Shown: positions 1 to 7,576, counted from the first letter of the stretch. The stretch: 8,527 bases of DNA from CAYUIS01 sp964444825 (GCA_964444825.1 CAYUIS010000180.1:1-8527); one strand, 5' to 3'. Made by a program: numbers and translations. Notes: generated by a model not told the origin, from the sequence alone.

Positions 1-1
1 C

Positions 2-604
2 ATCGAGGGCATTGGCGACAAGCATGTGCCTTGGATTCACAACCTGCAGCACACCGACATGGTGATGGCCATCGATGATGAGGCCTGCATGAGCCTGGTG
101 CGCCTCTTCAACGAGCCAGAAGGGCGCGCCTACCTGGCCAAGCAGGGAGTGCCGGAGGAGTTGGTGGGGCAATTGGATGTGCTGGGTATCTCCAGCGTCG
201 CCAATGTGCTATCCTCCATCAAGCTAGCCAAGTGGTACGAGCTGGGCGAGAATGACATCGTCCTCACCGTGTTCACCGACTCGATGGAGCTGTATCAGAG
301 CCGCCTGCGCGAGTTGCACGAGGAGCATGGGGAATACACCGAGACGGACGCAGCGGGTGACTATCATCGCTACTTGATGGGATGCACGGTGGACTATGTG
401 GAGGAGCTGGGCTACTGGGATCAACGCCGCATCCACAACCTAAAGTACTATACGTGGGTCGAGCAGCAGGGCAAGACCTACGAAGAGATCCAGGCGCAGT
501 GGTACGAGCCGGACTATTGGAGCGGCGTTCACCGTCAGGTGGAGGAGATCGACGCCCTGATTGAGCAGTTCAACGAGAAAACGGGATTGCTTCAAGAGCT
601 GTAG
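2..604 (+). CDS. PLP-dependent enzyme, cysteine synthase-like fold, C-terminal part (5' cut by window edge)
   Basis: The frame is open to the left edge, so this is the last 200 residues of a longer gene. The residues before the GTG at 26 (IEGIGDKH) read on smoothly into VPWIHN, so that GTG is internal. The segment IEGIGDKHVPWIHN followed by TDMV and a DDE motif is what I recall from the C-terminal part of cysteine-synthase/threonine-dehydratase-fold (fold type II) enzymes annotated only as pyridoxal-phosphate-dependent enzyme. The PLP lysine and the phosphate-binding glycine loop lie outside the window, so the reaction cannot be judged. The tail, rich in aromatic and acidic residues (YYTWVEQQGKTYEEI, then QWYEPDYW), is a C-terminal extension beyond plain CysK. 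A hairpin follows the stop and a new promoter comes next, so it is probably transcribed separately from the hydroxylase operon downstream. Confidence 0.85.
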   Translation: MEGIGDKHVPWIHNLQHTDMVMAIDDEACMSLVRLFNEPEGRAYLAKQGVPEELVGQLDVLGISSVANVLSSIKLAKWYELGENDIVLTVFTDSMELYQSRLRELHEEHGEYTETDAAGDYHRYLMGCTVDYVEELGYWDQRRIHNLKYYTWVEQQGKTYEEIQAQWYEPDYWSGVHRQVEEIDALIEQFNEKTGLLQEL

Positions 605-616
605 GTGGTGCACGTG

Positions 617-667
617 ACCAGCCCACTCCGACCAGGCCAGCACGCGGCGGCCTGGTCGGTTGCTGGT
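617..667 (+). terminator. Strong intergenic hairpin, probable terminator of the PLP enzyme gene
   Basis: A perfect 11-bp stem (CCGACCAGGCC 628-638 with GGCCTGGTCGG 649-659) encloses a 10-base loop. It is extended after an internal loop by ACCAGC (617-622) pairing with GCTGGT (662-667). It begins 13 bases after the stop at 604. No clean T tract follows, only T-rich sequence, so factor-independent termination is likely but not certain. The right flank overlaps the -35 box of the next promoter. Confidence 0.5.
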
Positions 668-688
668 TGGATTGCTTTCAGGTATACT
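660..688 (+). promoter_or_regulatory. Putative sigma70 promoter of the molybdenum hydroxylase operon
   Basis: TTGCTG (660-665) and TATACT (683-688) are separated by 17 bases. The -10 box matches consensus at five of six bases; the -35 box matches only three. A start near 695 would give a leader of about 40 bases to the ATG at 735. The -35 box touches the upstream hairpin, so folding or readthrough could affect its use. This is a prediction from sequence alone. Confidence 0.45.
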
Positions 689-734
689 TACACGTAGGGT
701 CCCCCCAGGATTCAAACGACAGGAGCGTTCATCT

Positions 735-2174
735 ATGTGGCAAACCTACTATACGCCTACCTCTGTCGATGAGGTTTTTCGCCTGCTGGCCGAGCACGGC
801 CCCGAGGCGCGCATCATCGCAGGGGGCACCGACCTGCTGATAGAGCTGCAGCGCGGGACGCGAGAGGCCCGCGTATTGATCGACGTCACCCGGATTGGCG
901 GACTCGACGAGATCCAGTTGGACGAGCAAGGTCTCGTCCACATCGGTCCCACGGTGACACATAACCAGGCTGCGGCTTCGGAACTTTTGATCGAGAATGG
1001 TTTCCCTTTGGCGATGGCGTGCTGGCAGGTCGGCACGCCGGCGCTCCGCAACCGGGCCACGATAGCGGGCAACCTGGTTACGGCCTCGCCCGCCAACGAT
1101 ACCATCACCGCCCTGTGGGCGTTGGGCGCCCGGGTCAGGGTGGGGAGTGTCCGGGGCGAGCGGATTCTCAGCTTTGCCGATCTTTACCAGGGCGTGCGCC
1201 GGACGGCGCTTGATCCGGACGAGATGGTCACGGGCATCGGCTTTCCAGCCCTGGGCTCCAATCAGCGCGGCACCTTTCTCAAGCTAGGATTGCGGCGCAC
1301 CAACTATATCTCTGTGGTTAACGCGGCCGTGGTGTTGTCGCTTGAAGAGAACGACGACACCGTCTCTCAGGCGTCGATCACCCTGGGCAGTGTCGCTCCC
1401 ACGATCATCCACGCCACCGAGGCAGAGGAGATGCTGGCGGGGATTACCTTGGGCAATGGCCGATCGGCCGGGGCGGACCCCATCGCTGAGGCTGCAGAGT
1501 TGGCCGCCCGGGCCGCTGCCCCGATCGACGATATCCGCGCCGGGGCTGACTACCGCCGCACGACGGTCCGGGTTCTGGTACAACGCGCCCTCACTGTCGT
1601 AGCGGATGGCAAAGAGCGGGCCCAGTTTCCCGCCGGCCTGCCGATGTTGTGGGGGCGCACCAGCGGCCGGTTCCCGCGCCTGGCAGGGAAAACGGTGTGC
1701 CACCACGACGATGGGACCGAGCCCATCGAGTTCAACGTCAATGGGAACAACGTCGTTGTCCAGGGAGCGGGCGGCAAGACGTTGCTGGCCATGTTGCGCG
1801 ACGACCTGGGATTGACCGGCACGAAAGAGGGTTGTGGGGAAGGCGAATGTGGGGCCTGCACGGTGTGGATGGATGGTATCGCGGTGCTGGCCTGCCTGAC
1901 GCCGGCCCCACGGGCCCATGGCGTGCAGATCACGACTGTCGAGGGACTGGCCAAAGATGAGGGGCTCCACCCGGTCCAACAGGCGTTCATCGAGGAGGGG
2001 GCAGTTCAGTGCGGCTACTGCACCCCCGGCTTTGTCATGGCTGGCGCAAATCTGTTAGAGGAAAACGCCCACCCTACGCGGACGCAGATTATGGCTGGAC
2101 TGACGGGCAATCTGTGCCGCTGTACCGGATACTACAAGATCGTGCAGGCGATAGAGAAAGCGGCACAGGCGTAG
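735..2174 (+). CDS. Molybdenum hydroxylase FAD-binding and [2Fe-2S] subunit, fused (xanthine dehydrogenase family)
   Basis: This 479-residue electron-transfer subunit should carry electrons from the molybdenum centre through two [2Fe-2S] clusters to FAD, in the cytoplasm. The FAD domain comes first: AGGTDL at residues 29-34, TIAGNLVTASP at 109-119, then the CO-dehydrogenase flavoprotein C-terminal domain ending near YRR (273-275). A linker of about 45 residues leads to the ferredoxin-like domain from about residue 331. Its plant-type cluster ligands are Cys367, 372, 375 and 387. The second cluster, in the helical domain, has Cys426, 429, 461 and 463 (QCGYC and LCRC motifs). All eight ligands are present. 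The frame opens at 660, but I chose ATG 735 because AGGAG at 721-725 precedes it by 9 bases and the predicted promoter lies within the longer frame. Domain order is FAD then Fe-S, opposite to the fused eukaryotic enzyme and XdhA. It heads an operon with the two following genes. Confidence 0.93.
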   Translation: MWQTYYTPTSVDEVFRLLAEHGPEARIIAGGTDLLIELQRGTREARVLIDVTRIGGLDEIQLDEQGLVHIGPTVTHNQAAASELLIENGFPLAMACWQVGTPALRNRATIAGNLVTASPANDTITALWALGARVRVGSVRGERILSFADLYQGVRRTALDPDEMVTGIGFPALGSNQRGTFLKLGLRRTNYISVVNAAVVLSLEENDDTVSQASITLGSVAPTIIHATEAEEMLAGITLGNGRSAGADPIAEAAELAARAAAPIDDIRAGADYRRTTVRVLVQRALTVVADGKERAQFPAGLPMLWGRTSGRFPRLAGKTVCHHDDGTEPIEFNVNGNNVVVQGAGGKTLLAMLRDDLGLTGTKEGCGEGECGACTVWMDGIAVLACLTPAPRAHGVQITTVEGLAKDEGLHPVQQAFIEEGAVQCGYCTPGFVMAGANLLEENAHPTRTQIMAGLTGNLCRCTGYYKIVQAIEKAAQA

Positions 2175-2184
2175 CGGAGGAGAG

Positions 2185-3927
2185 ATGGAACGTACCGTCC
2201 CAACTACCGGCAGCGAAGAGATCGAACTCTATATGCGCACGTACTACTCGCTGCTGCGCACGACCGACGAGGTGCAGATCCGCTCAGTGGTCGAGGCACA
2301 CCTGGGTATGGATGCATCGTTGCACTTGGGCGCTCGTGGCGAGGCGCTCGATGCAGAGGCGCTCACTTACTGCTCGCTTCGCCTGCCCGCTTGTATTCGA
2401 CAGGTGCGCCTGGTCGTGATGGGCCAGTCGGAGCGTGTCTTTGCCCGGCGAGGCTACCCTGACGTCGAACAGTGGCAGCAGGTCAGCGCACCCGGTCGTC
2501 GGCGCCGGACCTTTTTTGATGGTCAGGAGACGCTGGCCGCCTTTATCTCCAGCGTCTCAGACATCGATGATCTAATACCGATGTTGACCGCGCTCCAGAT
2601 CGAGTGGAACAAGATGCACCGCCGCTTGCACGGCAGTTCGCTGTTGGAGCAACTTGAACACTGTCTTGAGTCAGGTACTCCGGATTGGGAATCGCTGCGC
2701 AGCGATCTGACCACCACGCTCGGCATCTCGTCCGACGACCTGGAGCGGCTCGAGACGATTTGGGGTGACGAGTTTCTCCCGTTACTGGTCGATGTGGGCC
2801 GACGGCTCAAGCGATTCGCGGTGCGCCTGCTGGCGGGCTCCCTGGTCGACTATCGCAAGGCCGCTCAGCGCTGGTGGAGCTATATCACCGATGCCTCACC
2901 GATAGACCTGAGCGAGCGCCCTGTCTATTTGATTTCCAGCAATGTCCATAGCGTGGTCAACATGCTCTCCGGCTTTGCCCTGCGTCGCGAGAACGAACTG
3001 GTACGGTTCTTGAAGGATCAGGGCAGGGACGATCTGCTGTCCGAGCTCGCCCTCATCCGCGACGGAGAGATTCCATCTCGAAAGGAGAACCTGCTCTACT
3101 TTGTCCTGCGGGAGTACATGGAGGCTCACCGAGGGGACGCGGTGTGGCAGCAGCGAGAGACAGAGGAGATGGCGTGCGGTATCAAGCACATCGACTGCCA
3201 TCACGTTTTTGATGTTGAGGTACAGATGATCGAGCTATGCCGCCTGCGGCCCGACTGCTTTGATCCTCGCCTGGAGATGTCGGGGCTAGACCGGCTAGCT
3301 CAGAGCAACGCCGTCATCCTGAACACCGATTACCCGCTCGGCATGACCGCCTATCACATCCTCTCCCAAGTTGCCACCAGTGTAGGTGCGCTACAGGGGG
3401 TTTACATCCTGGGCAAGGCGGCCACACTCAACGGACGTATCGGCGACGTGATGATCCCATACGTCGTTCACGACGAACACTCTCGTAATACGTATCTGTT
3501 CAACAACTGTTTTACAGCCAACAGCGTAGCCCCGCATCTCATTTACGGCACAGCGCTGGATAACCAAAAGGGAATCAGCGTGCGGGGCACTTTTCTGCAG
3601 AACCGGCGTTATATGGACGTCTTTTATCGCGAGGGATACACCGACATCGAGATGGAGGCGGGTCCTTATCTTTCGGCGATCTATGAAGCTGTGCGCCCCG
3701 ACCGTCACCCTATCAATGAGATCGTCACGCTCTACGCCGATGTCGTGCCTTTCGACATCGGCATTATCCACTATGCCTCTGACAAACCGCTGAGCAAGGG
3801 CAAGAACCTGGGTGCGCAAAGCATGTCCTACTATGGCGTCGATCCCACCTACGCTGGTACCAACGCCATTCTGCGTCGTATTCTGAAATCAGAGATCAGT
3901 AGCACTGAAGTGAGGAAGAACCCATGA
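2185..3927 (+). CDS. Uncharacterised 580-residue protein with a nucleoside-phosphorylase-like C-terminal domain
   Basis: I cannot name this family with confidence; from unverified memory it may be DUF6909. The start ATG has GGAGG (2176-2180) four bases upstream and lies 10 bases after the preceding stop. The stop overlaps the next start (ATGA, 3924-3927), so the protein is probably made together with the two hydroxylase subunits. Residues 1 to about 370 are mixed, with predicted helices and a conserved-looking YLISSN (248-253). Residues from about 375 onward resemble a phosphorylase of the PNP/UDP family by eye: NTDYPLGMTA (380-389) as the first glycine loop, LGKAATLNGRIGDV (409-422) as the usual GTxGxL-IGD stretch, EMEA at 489-492 in the place of the nucleoside-binding MEA/EME motif, and Ser532-Asp533 in the place of the catalytic SD. 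Being sandwiched between hydroxylase subunits fits purine breakdown. No signal peptide or membrane helix is seen. The function is an inference. Confidence 0.8.
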   Translation: MERTVPTTGSEEIELYMRTYYSLLRTTDEVQIRSVVEAHLGMDASLHLGARGEALDAEALTYCSLRLPACIRQVRLVVMGQSERVFARRGYPDVEQWQQVSAPGRRRRTFFDGQETLAAFISSVSDIDDLIPMLTALQIEWNKMHRRLHGSSLLEQLEHCLESGTPDWESLRSDLTTTLGISSDDLERLETIWGDEFLPLLVDVGRRLKRFAVRLLAGSLVDYRKAAQRWWSYITDASPIDLSERPVYLISSNVHSVVNMLSGFALRRENELVRFLKDQGRDDLLSELALIRDGEIPSRKENLLYFVLREYMEAHRGDAVWQQRETEEMACGIKHIDCHHVFDVEVQMIELCRLRPDCFDPRLEMSGLDRLAQSNAVILNTDYPLGMTAYHILSQVATSVGALQGVYILGKAATLNGRIGDVMIPYVVHDEHSRNTYLFNNCFTANSVAPHLIYGTALDNQKGISVRGTFLQNRRYMDVFYREGYTDIEMEAGPYLSAIYEAVRPDRHPINEIVTLYADVVPFDIGIIHYASDKPLSKGKNLGAQSMSYYGVDPTYAGTNAILRRILKSEISSTEVRKNP

Positions 3928-6181
3928 CTCACACCGTCGGCGAATCAGTACCTCGCGTGGACGCCCGTGCCAAGGTCACCGGAGCAGCCAAGTTCCCTGG
4001 CGACCTGGCAATGGAAGGGATGCTTCACGCCAAGATCCTCTTTGCGGGGCGGCCCCATGCGCGTGTTCTCAACATAGACACCTCGGCCGCTGCAGCCACA
4101 CCGGGGGTCGTTGCCGTCTTTACGGCCAAGGACGTGCCGGTCAACGAGTATGGCCTCCAGACCACTGATCAACCGGTATTGTGTGGCCCCGGTTCTTCAA
4201 AGCCGGGGGGCGACGTGGTGCGCTTTGTAGGCGATCAAGTGGCGCTGGTCGTGGCCGAGACCGAGAGTGTGGCGACGCGGGCGTGTCGTCTTGTGCGGGT
4301 GGACTACCAGGATCTTCCCATGGTCACCGATCCCTTCGAGGCGCTCAAGCCCGACGCCCCTCAGCTCCACCCGCACCGACAGCCTAGTGAGATCCACCCC
4401 GAGCTGAGCACCGAGGGGAACATTATCAGCCATCACCAGATTCGGAAGGGGGATGTGGACGCGGCTTGGTCCGAGGCGGATGTGATCATCGAAGGGGAGT
4501 ACCGAACGCCGGCCCAGGAGCACGCCTACCTGCAGCCTGAAGCTGGCCTGGCCTATCTCGACGAACAAGGCAGGGTGACGGTCGTCGTCGCGGGCCAGTG
4601 GACGTGGGAGGACCAACAGGAGATCGCCCACGCGCTTGATATCCCGCCCGAGCAGGTGCGCGTCATCTACCCGGCCATCGGCGGCGCTTTTGGTGGGCGA
4701 GAGGACATGTCGGTGCAGATCGTGCTGGCGCTGGCAGCCTGGAAGTTAAAACGCCCGGTCAAGACCGTCTGGAGTCGCGAGGAGTCGATCGTCGGTCACT
4801 GCAAGCGCCACCCGACGTGGATCCGCTGCAAGTGGGGGGCGACCCGCACGGGCAAGCTCGTCGCAGCGGAGGTGCGCATCGTCGCTGATGGCGGCGCGTA
4901 CTGCTATACCACCAACAAGGTGCTCGGGAACGCCACCATAACCTGTGCCGGTCCGTACGAGATTCCGAATGTGAAGGTGGACACAGATGGTGTGTACACC
5001 AACAACGTGCCCAGCGGCGCCTTTCGGGGCTTTGGCGCGCCGCAGGGGATTTTCGCCGCCGAGATGCAGATGAACAAGCTGGCCCAGGCATTGGAGATGG
5101 ACCCGGTCGAGCTGCGTCTCAAGAACCTGCTCCGTGACGACAGCCTGACCAGTGTGGGCACACCCTTGCCGGGCGGCGTCAGCCTGGTGGAGGTCACCGA
5201 GAGATGTGCGCTGGCCGCAGGTTGGACGTTTAGCGCGGACGGCTGGAAGAGACCGATTCCCCCCGCCTCCTCCCATCCGTCCCCGGGTGTTCCTTATCCG
5301 GTCTCCAGCGCCGAGCACAGGACGACCGGCATCGGCCTCGCTGTCGCCCTCAAGAACGTCGGTTTCTCCTTCGGCTATCAGGAGAACTGCTGGGCCAAAA
5401 TCGAGCTGCGGGGGGAAACAGAGATCAAGGAGGCCGTGGTCTACATAGGGAACGCCGAAGTGGGGCAAGGTACTCACACCGTCAGCCGCCAGATGGCGGC
5501 CGAGGCGCTCTCGCTGCCATTGGAATCGGTGCGCATCGTCGCTTCGGACACAAGCACCAGCCCCGGCAGTGCTGGCTCGGTCTCCGCCTCGCGGATGACT
5601 TTTATGGTCGGCAACGCGATCGGCGGTGCAGCGGAGCAGGCCCTCGAACGCTGGCGGGGGAAAGAGCGGCCTGCCATCGCTGAATACACCTACCTCGCTC
5701 CCAAGACCACCCCCTTCGACCCCGAGACCGGCTACGGTCTGCCCAACTTTGCCTACGGCTACGTCGCCCAGGCCGTGGAGGTGGAGGTGGACACAGAGAC
5801 AGGGGAGGTGCGGGTCCTGCGTGTTTTCTGCGCCGACGACGTGGGCCAGGCGATCAATCCCCAGCAGGTGGAGGGACAGATCGAGGGGGCAATCGTGCAG
5901 GCGCTGGGCTGGGCTACCTGCGAGAACTTGGTCACCAGGGATGGGCAGGTGTTGACCCCACATCTGAGCACCTACCTCATTCCATCTATCGCCGACGTAC
6001 CGGACCGGGTCGAGTCGATCATCGTTGAGCACCCGGACCCTCGGGGGCCGTGGGGCGCACGCGGGATGGGCGAGATGCCCTTTATCCCGCTCGCTTCGGC
6101 GCTGGTCGCTGCCGTTCACGATGCAACGGGGGTTTGGTACGACGAGTTCCCGCTGACACCGGAGCGGGTGCTGAAGGGGAT
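3924..6181 (+). CDS. Molybdenum hydroxylase molybdopterin-binding subunit (xanthine dehydrogenase family), 3' end lost in gap
   Basis: This is the catalytic subunit that binds the molybdopterin cofactor and hydroxylates the substrate. About 752 residues are visible and the family usually has 750-790, so only a short tail is missing. It begins with the aldehyde oxidase/xanthine dehydrogenase hammerhead domain (residues about 10-145; TGAAKFPGD, then GDQVALVVAE). The cofactor-binding domains follow, with GGAFGGRE at 253-260, FRGFGAPQ from 367, and GEMP with Glu717. Glu260 and Glu717 line up with Glu802 and the catalytic base Glu1261 of bovine xanthine oxidase. By hand alignment the place of bovine Arg880 holds Asn336, so xanthine itself is not assured as substrate. 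The ATG overlaps the upstream stop and GAGGAAG lies before it. The final visible residues (TPERVLKG) are typical of the end of this subunit. The open frame that continues beyond the Ns is not part of this protein. Confidence 0.92.
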
Positions 6182-6281
6182 NNNNNNNNNNNNNNNNNNN
6201 NNNNNNNNNNNNNNNNNNNNNNNNNNNNNNNNNNNNNNNNNNNNNNNNNNNNNNNNNNNNNNNNNNNNNNNNNNNNNNNNN
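6182..6281. other. Assembly gap of exactly 100 N
   Basis: One hundred consecutive N is the usual placeholder for a scaffold gap of unknown length. It separates the end of the molybdopterin subunit from an unrelated gene fragment. Any reading frame drawn across it is arbitrary, and whole genes may be missing here. Confidence 0.98.
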
Positions 6282-6725
6282 CAATTGGAGCTCCCGATTT
6301 ACAGCCTGCGCTGGCGCAGGATCACGTTCATCGAAACCACGTGGGATCGGTTTACGGCTGCGGAGGAGATCAACGACCTGTATGCTTCCGGCGCTGACGG
6401 TCTCTTCGTCACGCTGAAAGACGAGGGCTTCTGGCCGGAGCGGGAGTTCGAGATCAGGGAAAGCGGTGTGCAGTACGTGGTAGATCTGGCAATTCAGTGC
6501 CAGGAAGGCACCGTCGCTATCGCCACCGGCGACTGTCCCGCCCCTCCCAGTGCCCTTCGGGATCCGGACCTGGAGACCGTGCGCCGGGCGGTGGAGGGAT
6601 TGGGAGGTGAACAGCCGGTCGCTCCCCTTCCCCAAGACCCAATCCACGCCCTCCGTGGTTGTGCCAAGGGGGAGGCATTGGGCCGGCGATTGCTTGCGTC
6701 GAGGCAGGAGGAACGGGAACTATGA
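6282..6725 (+). CDS. Unrecognised protein, C-terminal 147 residues (5' end lost in gap)
   Basis: The first codon after the gap is already in frame (QLELPIYSLRWRR) and the frame runs 147 codons to the TGA at 6723. I do not recognise the family. The first 85 or so residues look like a compact alpha/beta domain with hydrophobic strands (RITFIETTW, GLFVTLKD, VQYVVDLAIQ). A proline-rich linker follows, then a charged helical tail (KGEALGRRLLASRQEEREL). That tail faintly recalls the ends of small antitoxins, but this is too weak for a call. It is neither homologous nor fused to the molybdopterin subunit. The stop overlaps a new ATG at 6722, suggesting coupling to a following gene. GC content and codon use match the upstream operon. 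Confidence 0.6.
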   Translation, partial: QLELPIYSLRWRRITFIETTWDRFTAAEEINDLYASGADGLFVTLKDEGFWPEREFEIRESGVQYVVDLAIQCQEGTVAIATGDCPAPPSALRDPDLETVRRAVEGLGGEQPVAPLPQDPIHALRGCAKGEALGRRLLASRQEEREL

Positions 6726-6772
6726 TCATTCCAACAATGGTGGCACGCGGGCGATCAGGCTGTGTATCCTGA
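6722..6772 (+). CDS. 16-codon reading frame with good ribosome binding site; possible stub of a lost gene
   Basis: ATG 6722 overlaps the stop of the preceding gene (ATGA), and GGAGG at 6707-6711 lies ten bases upstream, as expected for the next gene of an operon. The frame encodes MIIPTMVARGRSGCVS and then stops. No other plus frame continues with a recognisable protein. It may be a gene truncated by deletion or frameshift next to the minus-strand unit, or a chance start. The region from 6773 to 6826 holds nothing else I can support. Confidence 0.25.
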   Translation: MIIPTMVARGRSGCVS

Positions 6773-6826
6773 CCCAGAGTAGCAGCGGGTCGAGACCAGA
6801 ATGCTTCGGGACCAGAGGTAGGTGGA

Positions 6827-7165
6827 CTACGGCAGAGGTACCAAGCCAGCTATGTGGAGCAAGCGGTCGGACGTGTTGCGAGCGTACAATGCCAACAGAG
6901 GGCGGGTCTGATCAAGCGGCCAGATGTGCCGCCAGGCCAGCAATTCGCGTTGCATGGCTGCCATATCCAGGAGCAAATCGGCCGGAAGGTGCGGCGCGCT
7001 CCACTCGATGAACAATGCTGCCTCCCGTAACAGGTCCCCGACGAGGGCATCATACTGGGGAGATGGTGCGCGCGAGGAAACCCGCGCCAGGGTAGAGGCC
7101 AGGTTTCCCAACTGCTGGGGCCAGTCGAGTTTCTGATAACGCTCGCGCAATGATTGCCGCTCCAT
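6827..7165 (-). CDS. Small conserved-looking protein partnered with the DUF5674-like gene (112 residues)
   Basis: The start ATG (7163-7165) shares its A with the TGA of the upstream gene (TGATG), and a perfect GGAGG (7173-7177) lies seven bases before it, so translation is probably coupled. A TTG one codon upstream could also serve. The protein is mostly helical and cytosolic: LRERYQKLDWPQQLGNLAS at the N-terminus, then a leucine- and tryptophan-rich helical core (AALFIEWSAPHLPADLLLDM, LLAWRHIWPLDQ). It has no signal peptide, metal motif or recognisable DNA-binding motif. From memory, proteins of this look sit beside DUF5674 genes in Chloroflexi and cyanobacteria and are called hypothetical. 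A small two-gene unit with overlapping frames and one strong promoter fits a toxin-antitoxin or regulator pair, but nothing in the sequence proves that. Confidence 0.75.
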   Translation of the reverse strand: MERQSLRERYQKLDWPQQLGNLASTLARVSSRAPSPQYDALVGDLLREAALFIEWSAPHLPADLLLDMAAMQRELLAWRHIWPLDQTRPLLALYARNTSDRLLHIAGLVPLP

Positions 7166-7503
7166 CAACTCACCTCCAACAGCCGTCGTATGATGGACTC
7201 TATTTGCAGGCGCAATGCGGGGTCTTGTACTTCCAGAGAGGGATTGCCTTGCCGCGGACGGATATTGATCAAGGACTCAAATCCCACCTGGCGATCCTGA
7301 GGATACCAATCTGCACCCCAGATATCCTGCTGTTGACTGTTGTTCTCCAACAGCGCCGCTTCACAGTCGGCGTGTAGTTCTCCACCTCCGGCCAAGATTC
7401 CTCGCTCTACATCTACGGCCAGTTTAATCAGAGCGTCTCCAAAGGCTTCGCTCATCTGAAGCATTTGTTCGGACGTCGCAGGACGACGAATAATCAAGAT
7501 CAT
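7165..7503 (-). CDS. DUF5674-like small protein (112 residues)
   Basis: I recognise the DUF5674 pattern: MILIIRRPAT at the start, KLAVDVERGILAGGGELHAD with CEA following, QDIWGADWYP in the middle and FESLINIRPRQGN near the end. The family is of unknown function. The frame opens at a GTG (7533), but I prefer ATG 7501-7503 because GAGGAG (complement of 7512-7517) lies eight bases upstream and the protein then begins with MILIIRR as in the family. The extra ten residues of the longer form would encode the ribosome binding site itself. It is the first gene of a two-gene minus-strand unit, read from a near-ideal promoter at 7548-7576, and overlaps the second gene by one base. Conserved Asp, Glu, His and Cys in the central motif (GELHADCE) could form an active or metal site; that is conjecture. 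Confidence 0.85.
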   Translation of the reverse strand: MILIIRRPATSEQMLQMSEAFGDALIKLAVDVERGILAGGGELHADCEAALLENNSQQQDIWGADWYPQDRQVGFESLINIRPRQGNPSLEVQDPALRLQIESIIRRLLEVS

Positions 7504-7523
7504 AACATCGTCTCCTCTCCCCA

Positions 7524-7549
7524 AGGTGATCACACGCGTATGAGGTGAT
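7524..7549. repeat. AGGTGAT direct repeat at the promoter, possible operator
   Basis: AGGTGAT occurs at 7524-7530 and 7543-7549, 19 bases apart, roughly two helical turns. The second copy overlaps the -10 box and the first lies in the leader. Such placement suits an autorepressor, for example one of the two genes of the unit, but a seven-base repeat may be chance. Confidence 0.35.
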
Positions 7550-7576
7550 TATAGGATGGAACCACGGACGTGTCAA
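7548..7576 (-). promoter_or_regulatory. Perfect-consensus sigma70 promoter for the DUF5674 unit
   Basis: Read on the minus strand, TTGACA (7571-7576) is followed by exactly 17 bases and then TATAAT (7548-7553). Both boxes match consensus fully. Transcription should start near 7541, giving a leader of about 38 bases to the ATG at 7503. Confidence 0.85.

Noticed and set aside
26..604. GTG at 26 as the start of the PLP enzyme gene
   Set aside because: Upstream in-frame codons to the window edge continue the conserved family sequence (IEGIGDKH), so the gene starts outside the window.
660..734. Longer N-terminus for the FAD/Fe-S subunit from the start at 660
   Set aside because: It overlaps the hairpin flank and the predicted promoter, has no ribosome binding site, and the family start matches MWQTYYTP at 735.
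1284..1979. Minus-strand frame of 231 codons opposite the FAD/Fe-S subunit
   Set aside because: Shadow of a well-supported plus-strand gene, with no ribosome binding site or recognisable motif.
4746..6647. Long minus-strand reading frame opposite the molybdopterin subunit
   Set aside because: It is a codon-bias shadow of a GC-rich gene, runs through the gap, and shows no family resemblance.
3924..6725. Single 933-residue protein across the N gap
   Set aside because: The frame crosses exactly 100 N of unknown true length, and the two sides are unrelated proteins.
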